NCBI GenBank assembly: GCA_002451155.1
Contig: DKBG01000305.1
Location: 1-10,363, forward strand
Origin: Ignavibacteria bacterium UBA6906
GTDB lineage: Bacteria > Bacteroidota > Ignavibacteria > UBA10030 > UBA6906
Direction: 5' to 3'
DNA length: 10,363 nt
Shown: piece by piece, positions 1 through 6,943 of the stretch
How positions within the stretch are numbered: the stretch's first letter is position 1
How the letters are laid out: each line of letters opens with the position of its first letter
The notes under the pieces: generated by a model
What the model was told of the DNA's origin: nothing
The model's input: only the letters and a program-made list of their open reading frames with translations
Databases searched by the model: none
Translations under genes and position numbers: made by a program

Positions 1-689
1 ACGTACGCCCACCACATGCCGAGCGTGATGCCGATGGAGAGGAAGACCCAGGAGAGGAGCGTCCACTTGCGGATCGCGTGGAGCCAGCCCGTGTCCAGCC
101 GGCGCGTGAGCAGGGCCGCGACCGCGAACGCGAACGGGATCGTGATCGAGATGTATCCCAGGTAGAGCATGGGGGGATGGATCACCATGCCCGGATTCTG
201 GAGCTGCGGATTGAGCCCACGGCCGTCCATCGGCGTGAAGTCGAGCCGCTCGAACGGGTTCGCCGCGAACAGCGCCACCGCCACGAAGAACACCGTCACG
301 ACCGACGTCACCGCGGCGACGTACGGCATCAGGTACGCGTACCGACGTGGCGTGAGCCACTGCGCCGCCGCCGCGAACAGCGCCAGGATGAATGCCCAGA
401 ACAACAGGCTCCCGGCCTGCCCGCCGTAGAACGCGGACAGCTTGTACGCGATGGGGAGATTCCGGCTCGAGTAGCTCGCGACGTACGCGACGTTGAAGTC
501 GTTCTTGAGGAGCGCCACCACGAGGGCCAGCGCCGCCACGGTCAGCAGCCCCGCGAGCGCGAACGTCGCGCGCCGCGCGCTCTGGATCAGGGCGGGATCG
601 CCGCGCTGCCCGCCCAGGAAGCCCACCACCGCTCCCCACACGCTGAGGAGCAGGGCAAGCCACAACGCCAATTGTCCGAGGATCGTCAT
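1..689 (-). CDS. ccmF: Cytochrome c haem lyase subunit CcmF, N-terminal 229 residues (cut by window edge)
   Basis: CcmF is the large inner-membrane protein of System I cytochrome c maturation; it takes haem from CcmE and helps attach it to the CXXCH motif of apocytochrome c on the periplasmic side. The reading frame is open from the ATG at 689 to base 1. Visible family marks are a hydrophobic N-terminus (residues 6-26), the GGQAGSLLFW motif (89-98), the very conserved LNPQLQNPGMVIHPPMLY block (159-176), whose His171 corresponds to a haem b ligand known in CcmF, and the start of the next helix, WTLLSWVFLSIGITLGMWWAY (209-229). The tryptophan-rich WWD haem-handling motif would follow just beyond the edge. 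Several membrane segments are evident. The start is supported by GGAAG about ten bases upstream, inside the end of ccmE; only four bases separate the two genes, so they are surely co-transcribed. Codons are overwhelmingly G/C-ending, unlike the genes to the right. Family assignment is secure; completeness outside the window is unknown. Confidence 0.92.
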   Translation of the reverse strand, partial: MTILGQLALWLALLLSVWGAVVGFLGGQRGDPALIQSARRATFALAGLLTVAALALVVALLKNDFNVAYVASYSSRNLPIAYKLSAFYGGQAGSLLFWAFILALFAAAAQWLTPRRYAYLMPYVAAVTSVVTVFFVAVALFAANPFERLDFTPMDGRGLNPQLQNPGMVIHPPMLYLGYISITIPFAFAVAALLTRRLDTGWLHAIRKWTLLSWVFLSIGITLGMWWAY

Positions 690-693
690 GACA

Positions 694-948
694 TCACGCT
701 TCCGGCACGGCATCGTACCGGGAGCCGCACTTGGCGAGCAGTGTGGTGGCACGGAAGGTGCCGTCCGGCTGGAGCCGGCCCTCGACCACGACCTCGACAT
801 CGTCCGTGAACGTGTCCGGGGCCAGGCCCCGATACACCACCGGATACGTCACCTGACCGTCGGTGACCTCGAAGCGAATCGTCTGCGTCCCGACATCGCG
901 CTCGATCGTCCCGGTCACGACCTTCGCGCCAGCACGAACGACGCCCAT
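694..948 (-). CDS. ccmE: Haem chaperone CcmE, C-terminal part only (CxxxY type), N-terminus lost at the 930-980 joint
   Basis: CcmE binds haem covalently in the periplasm and passes it to CcmF. About 84 residues are recognisable, from GVVRAGAKVVTGTIER through FEVTDG, VVYRGLAPDTF and VVVEGRL to TLLAKCGSRYD, then a short tail and TGA. This is the OB-fold core. The haem-attachment position, His in the classical E. coli form, is Cys here in a C-G-S-R-Y context, so this is the CxxxY variant known from some deltaproteobacteria and archaea. A complete CcmE begins with a membrane anchor and about 40 further residues; in this frame the sequence upstream of base 950 (the frame stays open to 1485) contains no such anchor and lies antisense to a different real gene. 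An ATG happens to fall at 948-946 but is not a credible native start. As it stands the protein would be unanchored and probably non-functional. It immediately precedes ccmF. Family confidence is high; the 5' boundary is approximate. Confidence 0.85.
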   Translation of the reverse strand: MGVVRAGAKVVTGTIERDVGTQTIRFEVTDGQVTYPVVYRGLAPDTFTDDVEVVVEGRLQPDGTFRATTLLAKCGSRYDAVPEA

Positions 949-980
949 GCGCTGTCGGTGCGCACCTCCGCCAACGGCGA
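930..980. other. Joint between two unrelated DNA segments (probable contig chimera or rearrangement breakpoint)
   Basis: ccmE reading leftwards keeps family-like sequence only up to about base 945, and the rightward secreted-protein gene shows its own character only from about base 950. Each gene is missing its N-terminal half at this point and they are opposed, so neither can be completed within the window. Third codon positions are nearly all G/C on the left and mixed on the right beyond about 975. Local G+C does not step sharply here (38/60 in 841-900 and 37/60 in 1021-1080), so the exact base cannot be fixed from composition. No insertion sequence, integrase or att-like repeat is visible. 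Confidence 0.7.
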
Positions 981-1548
981 TGCAATTTTCACCTCGGCAC
1001 ATGCGGAACTCACACAGATATTTACCGGTGCGCGTACAGCGGACGGATTTCCCGTGCCGGTAACGCACGGAGCTTCCACAGCCCTGGTTCGCAGCGGTGA
1101 CGGCAGACTCGGCATCGCTGTAGCTGGAAGCGACCAGCAGCTGTATTACTACACGACCCCGACGGAGGTAGAGGCTCGCGATCTGCTCTGGCGAAGCCGT
1201 TTCGGTGACGAACACAACAGCGCCCAAGTGGCGCCCTCTGGCGACGCCCCCGCGTTCCCAGCGACGTTTTTCCCGCAGGAGCGCTGCTACAACTGGCCGA
1301 ACCCGGTGTATGACCAGGTAACCAAGATCCGGTTTTTCGTCTCGCTGGATGCCAGCGTCACGGTGAAGATCTATGACGTCGCCGGAGAAAAGGTGGATGA
1401 ACTGCATGCCGGTGCAATCGGCGGAACAGACAACGAAATCGACTGGAATGTACGCGATGTTCAGAGCGACATCTATCTCGCTCACGTGGAAGTGAACGCC
1501 GGCGGGCAGACCGCATCAAAAATCATCAAGATCGCCGTGGTCAAATAG
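949..1548 (+). CDS. Secreted protein with FlgD-Ig/T9SS-like C-terminal domain, C-terminal ~200 residues only
   Basis: The frame ends at TAG 1546-1548 and the last ~87 residues (from base 1285) form a typical C-terminal sorting or anchoring Ig-like domain: CYNWPNPV, then TKIRFFVS, the VTVKIYDVAGEKV strand pair, IDWNV, DIYLAHVEV and the basic end KIIKIAVVK. This pattern matches the FlgD-Ig and type A T9SS C-terminal families common on exported proteins of FCB bacteria. Before it lies a beta-rich stretch (about 950-1250) with short repeating strands such as VRSGDGRLGIAVAGSDQQLYY, compatible with the last blades of a propeller, but I do not recognise the catalytic or binding part, which would lie upstream. 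The N-terminus is missing because of the joint near 950. The frame stays open leftward to an ATG at 493, but that extension is antisense to ccmE and ccmF and is not real. The gene ends 44 bases before the large outer-membrane protein gene, so the two probably share a transcript. Whether the domain is a true T9SS signal cannot be decided without knowing if the genome encodes PorU/SprA. Confidence 0.75.
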   Translation, partial: ALSVRTSANGDAIFTSAHAELTQIFTGARTADGFPVPVTHGASTALVRSGDGRLGIAVAGSDQQLYYYTTPTEVEARDLLWRSRFGDEHNSAQVAPSGDAPAFPATFFPQERCYNWPNPVYDQVTKIRFFVSLDASVTVKIYDVAGEKVDELHAGAIGGTDNEIDWNVRDVQSDIYLAHVEVNAGGQTASKIIKIAVVK

Positions 1549-1592
1549 GGAGATACACGCGGCCTTCGGGAAGCTCCATTACACGGGTTGGT

Positions 1593-4500
1593 ATGAACAT
1601 TTTCCGCATTGCCTTTTATACATCGCTTCTCGTCGCAGCCGCGGCCTGGCTGCCGATGATCGCGTACGCGCAGCCGGACGCATATTCCGCTCCCGAACTC
1701 GGATGGAAAACCATCAAGTCCAAGCACTTCTTCGTGCACTACCATGAAGGCGCGGAGCGCAGCGCACGTACGATTGCGAAGATCGCGGAGGAAGTGTACG
1801 GCCCGATCACAACATTGTACGACCACGAACCGGACCAGCGGGTCAGCTTCATCATCAAGGATATAAGCGATTACGCGAACGGTGCCGCGTATTTTTTCAA
1901 CAATAAAATCGAGATCTGGGCGTCGCCGCTGGATTTCGAGCTGCGCGGCACACACAACTGGCTCCGGAACGTCATCACCCACGAGTTCACACACATCGTT
2001 CAGATCCAGACGTCCATGAAATACGGCCGAACACTTCCGGCCGGGTATCTTCAGTGGATCACATATGAATCCGAGCGTCGGCAGGACGTATTGTATGGCT
2101 ACCCGAATACGATCATCTCATACCCCGTCTCAGGATTCGTCGTGCCTGCCTGGTTTGCGGAAGGTGTCGCGCAGTATAACCGGAAGGAACTCCGTTACGA
2201 TTTCTGGGACTCCCACCGCGACATGATTCTCCGGTCCTATGCGCTCGATAGCACCATGCTGACCTGGGAGGAAATGGGGGTCTTTGGGAAAACCAGCCTG
2301 GGGAACGAATCGTCGTACAATGCAGGATTTGCGTTTGTCAGCTACATTGCCAGCAAATACGGTGAGGAAAAACTCCCTGAAATATCGCGCTCGCTTGGGA
2401 AAATGGGGCGTGCGACAATTGACGGAGCGATCGAGGACGCTGTCGGAAAACCGGGCACAGAGGTGTATGCGGAATGGAGGAGTGAGATTCAGCGTGAGTA
2501 CGCGGTCAGAAGTGCGCCGGTCCGATCCGCTCTTCAAGAAGGCTCGCCGGTTGAGGTTGAATCCGACCATAGCGTTGTCGACCCGGGCGAGGTCGAGTCA
2601 ATCGAAACGATGCTCCGCCCCGGCCTGCTCCGCCCGCTGGAACGGGGACACGTGCTCTCCTGCTGTGCTGCGCGTGCGGCCACGGGATTTGCGAATCTCT
2701 ACCCTGCCTATTCTCCCGATGGCACGCGACTCGCGTACACGAGCGCCAAAGGTGGAGACTATTTCATGCTCTCCTCTCTCTACGTGTATGACGTCGCGAA
2801 GAAAGAAGAGGTCCTCATCATGCCCGGCGTCCGCACGGGAGTGTCATGGTCTCCGGATGGCCGGAAACTGTACTACGGGAAGAACACACGGAGTAATCCA
2901 CACTGGTCCCTCCAATTTGATATCTATGAGTATGACATTGAGGCGGCCAAGGAGCGCCGGCTCACGGAAGGACGAAGGGCATCGAGTCCGTCACTGTCCC
3001 CCGATGGAAAACGAATTGCATTTGTTGTGAACAGAGACGGGACCACGAACCTGGCGGTCTCCTCGATCGACGGGAGTGACTATCGCGCACTCACGCACTA
3101 CGTGAATGGCGAACAGGTGTACGCACCGAAGTGGAGCCCTGTGGGAGACCGAATCGTGTTTGATTTCTCAATCCAGGACGGACGGGATATTGCATGGATA
3201 CGGCCGGATGGGACTGACCTTGCCTTCCTCGTTCAGGGCCCGGGGGATGAACGATCGGCTGAATTCACGCGTGACGGGAAATCACTCGTGTTCACCTCTG
3301 ATCAATCCGGTATTTTCAATATTTACTCTCTCGATCCCGCGACCGGAACGACCACGCAACTTTCCAACGTCATCGGAGGTGCGTTCCTGCCGACCATGAA
3401 TCCTGAAGGGGATATCGTCTACGCGGCATATACCTCCGGCGGGTACAAGCTCTACAAACTCGACAGCCCGAAACCGGTTGCAGCTGAAGGGCACCGCTAT
3501 GTGCAGGCCTCCGTCCCCACGCCGCCTGCGTGCGAAAACCCTGCTCCTGAGGCGTCCGGAACCCCCCAGTTCGATTGGGTTTCCCTCCGTTCCTATGATG
3601 ATTCAAAATTGGCGCCGGCGGAAGAGAAACCGTATAGACCGATTTTCGGCAGCATGTCGGTCATGCCCTTTCTGCGAGTGGACAATTACAATGCGAAAGC
3701 GACGGGCCTGCAGTTGCTGAAAGCAGGGGTGTACCTTTTTTCCTCGGACGTCCTGGACAAGACCAGCCTGTTTGCCAGCGCGGCGCTGAATGTTCGCCTC
3801 GAGCGTGACCTGTTTGTTCAATTCATGTACACCGGAAAAATCCCGCTGCTGTACCAGCTGGGGATTGAACCGGTGGCGTCCCTGGAGCTCTACAATGTAA
3901 CACGAAAGACTGGCGCGACAATCAGCCTTCCGGCATCCTCGATACCCGTGGACGTCACATATGATCTTCTGGAATTCGATGTTGTCCTCGGACAGAAAGT
4001 TTTCAGCCAGTTTACAAGTCTCGAGTTCCGGTATATCCACAGCCGCTATTCCTCCGCCCTCGACAGTTTTGTGAATCCGGAAACGGATCCACCTTCCCTG
4101 GTGCCGGGGTCCCGTGATCTCTACCTTATCGGGAACACATTGCGTCTGTCGTTCGATGTCGACGCGATTATCCCTTCGATAACGAGTGAGATCAACCCTG
4201 TGGGAAGGAAGATTCGCCTTGTTGCGGCAGGCGAGCTGAATAAGTTCAACGGTGATGGCGAATATCAGCTGACCCCGATTGGGCTTCAACCGGTGTTTAA
4301 ACAGGTGGATTTCGTGGCCCTGGAACTCCTCTGGAGAGAACACATCGCCATGCCCTTTCGCAACCATACGGTTACGGCCCGACTGCGAGGAGCGACCATC
4401 GTCGGCCCGCCGGTTGATGAGTTCTTCGATTTCTATGCAGGCGGACTGGTGGGAATGCGGGGGTATCCCTTCTACTCGCTGGGAGGCAATGAGATTGCCG

Positions 4501-4835
4501 TTGTGGGACTGAACTATCGATTCCCTCTGCTCAACAAGATCGACCTGCGTGTCTTCCAGTTGTATTTTGACAAATTGTATTTCTCTGTGTTTGGCGACAT
4601 CGGGAACGCCTGGACCGGGACATCGCCGGCGTTCGGGGAGTTCAAGAAGGACATTGGGGGGGAGCTCCGCCTGCAGGCATTCTCATACTACTCTTTTCCC
4701 ACGAGCATATTCTTCAGCGGTGCGTACGGATTCGACCGGTTCTCCAGACTGTTCGTTGACACCGGACAGACCGTCAGCTACGGGAAAGAGTGGAGCTTCT
4801 ATTTTGGCATTACCTTCGGCTTCGACCTGGAGTAA
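1593..4835 (+). CDS. Outer-membrane protein: MA-type zinc peptidase + TolB-like propeller + BamA/Omp85-like barrel
   Basis: This 1080-residue protein has a signal peptide (residues 1-26, cleavage near AYA-QP), which fixes the start at 1593 although no clear Shine-Dalgarno sequence precedes it. Residues ~35-310 are a peptidase MA-like gluzincin domain: HEFTH at 130-134 gives two zinc ligands and the catalytic Glu131, and WFAEG at 187-191 gives the third ligand Glu190, so the site looks intact. Residues ~365-625 are PD40/TolB-like propeller blades, with SPDG at 374, 420 and 469 and degenerate forms (SPVGDR 515, TRDG 559, NPEG 603). After a proline-rich linker (640-680), residues ~685-1080 alternate as beta strands; GGLVGMRGYPFYSLGG (950-965) is the RGY-type motif of Omp85/BamA barrels, and the chain ends in an aromatic-rich strand. 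The N-terminal modules should be periplasmic, as POTRA domains are. Function is inferred: outer-membrane protein assembly, export or quality control, or a surface protease. Such fusions occur in FCB genomes, usually uncharacterised. The next gene starts 18 bases downstream. Confidence 0.85.
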   Translation: MNIFRIAFYTSLLVAAAAWLPMIAYAQPDAYSAPELGWKTIKSKHFFVHYHEGAERSARTIAKIAEEVYGPITTLYDHEPDQRVSFIIKDISDYANGAAYFFNNKIEIWASPLDFELRGTHNWLRNVITHEFTHIVQIQTSMKYGRTLPAGYLQWITYESERRQDVLYGYPNTIISYPVSGFVVPAWFAEGVAQYNRKELRYDFWDSHRDMILRSYALDSTMLTWEEMGVFGKTSLGNESSYNAGFAFVSYIASKYGEEKLPEISRSLGKMGRATIDGAIEDAVGKPGTEVYAEWRSEIQREYAVRSAPVRSALQEGSPVEVESDHSVVDPGEVESIETMLRPGLLRPLERGHVLSCCAARAATGFANLYPAYSPDGTRLAYTSAKGGDYFMLSSLYVYDVAKKEEVLIMPGVRTGVSWSPDGRKLYYGKNTRSNPHWSLQFDIYEYDIEAAKERRLTEGRRASSPSLSPDGKRIAFVVNRDGTTNLAVSSIDGSDYRALTHYVNGEQVYAPKWSPVGDRIVFDFSIQDGRDIAWIRPDGTDLAFLVQGPGDERSAEFTRDGKSLVFTSDQSGIFNIYSLDPATGTTTQLSNVIGGAFLPTMNPEGDIVYAAYTSGGYKLYKLDSPKPVAAEGHRYVQASVPTPPACENPAPEASGTPQFDWVSLRSYDDSKLAPAEEKPYRPIFGSMSVMPFLRVDNYNAKATGLQLLKAGVYLFSSDVLDKTSLFASAALNVRLERDLFVQFMYTGKIPLLYQLGIEPVASLELYNVTRKTGATISLPASSIPVDVTYDLLEFDVVLGQKVFSQFTSLEFRYIHSRYSSALDSFVNPETDPPSLVPGSRDLYLIGNTLRLSFDVDAIIPSITSEINPVGRKIRLVAAGELNKFNGDGEYQLTPIGLQPVFKQVDFVALELLWREHIAMPFRNHTVTARLRGATIVGPPVDEFFDFYAGGLVGMRGYPFYSLGGNEIAVVGLNYRFPLLNKIDLRVFQLYFDKLYFSVFGDIGNAWTGTSPAFGEFKKDIGGELRLQAFSYYSFPTSIFFSGAYGFDRFSRLFVDTGQTVSYGKEWSFYFGITFGFDLE

Positions 4836-4853
4836 CCAAGTCAGGACAGACGT

Positions 4854-5786
4854 ATGATTCAACGGATTCTACTACTCGTCGTCATTGCTGCTGCATGTGC
4901 CGGCCCGGCCTTCGCCGCTGCAGGCTCTGGTTCGGTGCGCCCACCGGCGCCCGACTCGCTGGTCCTGACCGGAAATCCGTACGTGGACCTGCTCGGTCTG
5001 GAACGCATGCGCGTTGCGCCGATGCAGGATTCACTGGAGAAGAATCTGGGAGAGCCCGCGAGGAAGTCCGTCTGGCTCGCCTCAGGACTGTCGATCGTTC
5101 TCCCCGGCGCGGGACAGTTTTATGCAAAGAGTTACTGGAAATCTGCTCTCTTTCTTGCGATTGAAGCGACGGCCTGGACGCTGGCAGCGGTCTATGACGG
5201 CAAAGGGGATGAGAAGACCGATTTCTTTGAGGGCTTGGCTGATCAGAACTGGAGTGTCGTACGGTATGGCCAGTATACCGAACAGCACCTTACAGGAGGG
5301 AGAACCTTCAACTGGCTGGTTTCCAATGACGCCGCATTGCCGCCATGGGATCGGGTTGACTGGGGCGAGCTGAATAACATGGAGCGGGCGTTCTCCGCTC
5401 AGCCGGGTGGCGGGTTTTATTCGCACACACTCCCTCGCCGGCCGGAACAACAGTACTATGAACTGATCGGAAAATATACGCAGTACAATCAGGGCTGGAA
5501 CGACGCGGATCCGACACTCCCTCCGGACTACTCTGTCCTGAACGCAAACCTCACGCCGACGTTTCTTCACTACTCCCAGCTGCGGGGTGAGGCGAACGAC
5601 TATTATTCCGTTGCGAAGACTTTCGTGACCGTTGCTATCGTGAACCACGTGATAAGTGCAATCGATGCGGCACTGACCGCCTCGTCATACAACAGGAATC
5701 TTCATGCCGAGGCTCTGATCCGGACATTCCCTGCTCCCGGGGGATTCACACAGGTCCCGGCCCTGAAGCTCCACTACAATTTCTGA
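4854..5786 (+). CDS. DUF5683-like exported envelope protein
   Basis: A 310-residue protein with a signal peptide (residues 1-22, cleavage after AFA). The core resembles the DUF5683 family of Bacteroidota and relatives: SIVLPGAGQFYAKSYWKSALFLAIEA (80-105 approximately) has the conserved PGAGQFY turn followed by a hydrophobic helix. A second conserved block, YYELIGKYTQYNQGWND (201-217), is typical of the FCB version, and a second hydrophobic helix (253-273) precedes a polar tail ending in LHYNF, whose final aromatic residue is common in outer-membrane proteins. Biochemical function is unknown. The start at 4854 is supported by AGGA at 4843-4846, seven bases before the ATG, and by the signal peptide. 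It lies 18 bases after the large barrel gene, so it is very likely in the same operon and probably serves the same envelope process. No frameshift or internal damage is seen. Confidence is high that this is a real exported protein, moderate for the DUF5683 label. Confidence 0.8.
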   Translation: MIQRILLLVVIAAACAGPAFAAAGSGSVRPPAPDSLVLTGNPYVDLLGLERMRVAPMQDSLEKNLGEPARKSVWLASGLSIVLPGAGQFYAKSYWKSALFLAIEATAWTLAAVYDGKGDEKTDFFEGLADQNWSVVRYGQYTEQHLTGGRTFNWLVSNDAALPPWDRVDWGELNNMERAFSAQPGGGFYSHTLPRRPEQQYYELIGKYTQYNQGWNDADPTLPPDYSVLNANLTPTFLHYSQLRGEANDYYSVAKTFVTVAIVNHVISAIDAALTASSYNRNLHAEALIRTFPAPGGFTQVPALKLHYNF

Positions 5787-5807
5787 ACGCTGAGCAACTC
5801 AGATCAG
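5783..5807. terminator. Small interrupted hairpin at the convergent gene ends
   Basis: CTGAG-CAA-CTCAG (5790-5802) is a perfect five-pair stem, extended on the outside by CTGA (5783-5786) pairing with TCAG (5804-5807) across unpaired ACG and A. The stem overlaps the TGA stop of the DUF5683-like gene. No T-run follows on either strand, so it is at best a weak or bidirectional transcript end in the 71-base convergent gap. The rest of that gap holds a short CCCGGG-centred palindrome and nothing else I can support. Confidence 0.3.
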
Positions 5808-5857
5808 GAAGAGTGACTCCAGTCGTGCTCTCGCGCCCGCCCGGGCAGACGGTCCTG

Positions 5858-6943
5858 CTATTTCGGCACCTTCACGACCAACCAGATCGCTCCGATCAGA
5901 AAGACGATGTTGGCCAGCCATGCAGTGAGCAGCGGCTGAATATCTCCGTTGTACCCGAAAACCTGGCTGACCTTCATGAAGATCAGGTAAATGAAGCTGA
6001 CAAGCAGGCTGATCCCCAGCTGTACCCCCACGCCGCCGCGCCTCCGGACCGAGGCGAAAGGAACCCCGAAGAGCACGACGATCACCGAGGCAAAGGGAAA
6101 TGAGATCTTGCTGTAATGGTCAACCTGCCAGCGTGAAACGTCCTGGCCCGCCCGCTCCTGATTCTTGATGAATTCCTTCAGCGTGTAGTAGTCCATTTCG
6201 TCCGGTTTCTCAGCCTTTTTCCGCAGGTCCTCGGGAGAAAAATGCAGAAGCCCCGCTGACTGATTTTCAAACGTCATATATGTCTCGAGCGGTCCGTCAA
6301 AAGTCCGTCGCACGCCATTGTGTAGAATCCACAGACGCGCGGTGCTGTCCCAGGCCATGCTCGCCGCGTCAACCCGACCCACCATGATCGTCTGGTCGAG
6401 CGGGTCAAAATCCTGGATGCTGACGCGCGAAGCAAAATTCCTGCTGTCGTCGAAATATCCGAGCGACACAATACGCGTAGGGCTGTCCTGAATGAAGATG
6501 TTGGACCCCGACGCGTTGATGACATCCTTCCGGAGATAGTCGCGCTCGATGGTGAATTTTTGCCTGTTCGCCTTCGGCACTATCCAGCCATTGAAGTACA
6601 CGGAGCCGATGCTGATCAGAAGCGCGACGACAACGTAGGGAAGCATCAGCCGGTAGAGGCTGATTCCCCCGGATTTCATTGCCGCAATTTCGTTCTGGGT
6701 GGACATCCGGGCCGTGACAAACAGACTCGCCAGGAGGATCGCCACCGGACTGATAAGCTTGATTATCTCCGGGATGAAGAAGAAATAATACTGTGCGACG
6801 ATGGTCCATCCCGCCTGCTTGTCAATGAAGTCGTCGAGTTTCTCCATCGCGTCTATCACGATGAAGATGACCAGGACGGCGACGAGCGCGAACAGTGCGG
6901 TTATGAGGAACTGCCGGATTATGTACCGGTCTAGAAGTGTCAT
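5858..6943 (-). CDS. lptG: LPS export permease, LptF/LptG family (second gene of the pair)
   Basis: LptG and LptF form the inner-membrane part of the LptB2FG transporter, which pulls LPS out of the inner membrane and feeds it to the periplasmic Lpt bridge. This 361-residue protein has the family layout: helix 1 (about 12-32), helix 2 (50-78), the cytoplasmic coupling segment NEIAAMKSGGISLYRLM (84-100) that contacts LptB, helix 3 (101-120), a periplasmic beta-jellyroll (~125-275) and three C-terminal helices (~280-298, 305-328, 336-358) with the usual basic VRRRGG turn (299-304). Length is normal for the family. Its ATG (6943-6941) overlaps the stop of the upstream gene as ATGA, a sign of translational coupling; a purine-rich GAGGAGG about 13 bases upstream is also present. 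It ends 71 bases from the convergent DUF5683-like gene. Which paralogue is F and which G is assigned by order and by shorter length, so the letter is less sure than the family. Confidence 0.92.
   Translation of the reverse strand: MTLLDRYIIRQFLITALFALVAVLVIFIVIDAMEKLDDFIDKQAGWTIVAQYYFFFIPEIIKLISPVAILLASLFVTARMSTQNEIAAMKSGGISLYRLMLPYVVVALLISIGSVYFNGWIVPKANRQKFTIERDYLRKDVINASGSNIFIQDSPTRIVSLGYFDDSRNFASRVSIQDFDPLDQTIMVGRVDAASMAWDSTARLWILHNGVRRTFDGPLETYMTFENQSAGLLHFSPEDLRKKAEKPDEMDYYTLKEFIKNQERAGQDVSRWQVDHYSKISFPFASVIVVLFGVPFASVRRRGGVGVQLGISLLVSFIYLIFMKVSQVFGYNGDIQPLLTAWLANIVFLIGAIWLVVKVPK

Noticed and set aside
78..809. A 243-residue open frame on the plus strand
   Set aside because: It lies antisense to ccmF and ccmE, is an Arg/Glu/His-rich low-complexity translation, and exists because G/C-ending codons leave the opposite strand open.
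949..1485. Upstream extension of the ccmE frame on the minus strand
   Set aside because: It runs antisense to the real rightward gene and contains no CcmE membrane anchor.
493..1548. A 351-residue plus-strand frame taken as one protein
   Set aside because: Its first ~150 residues are antisense to ccmF/ccmE; only the part after about 949 has recognisable protein character. The continuity across the joint is accidental.
2284..3030. A 248-residue plus frame within the large outer-membrane protein gene
   Set aside because: Arg/Ser-rich shadow frame; the main frame carries the peptidase and propeller motifs continuously.
3603..4367. A 254-residue minus-strand frame inside the barrel gene
   Set aside because: Shadow of the barrel-coding region; composition is not protein-like and no start signal is seen.
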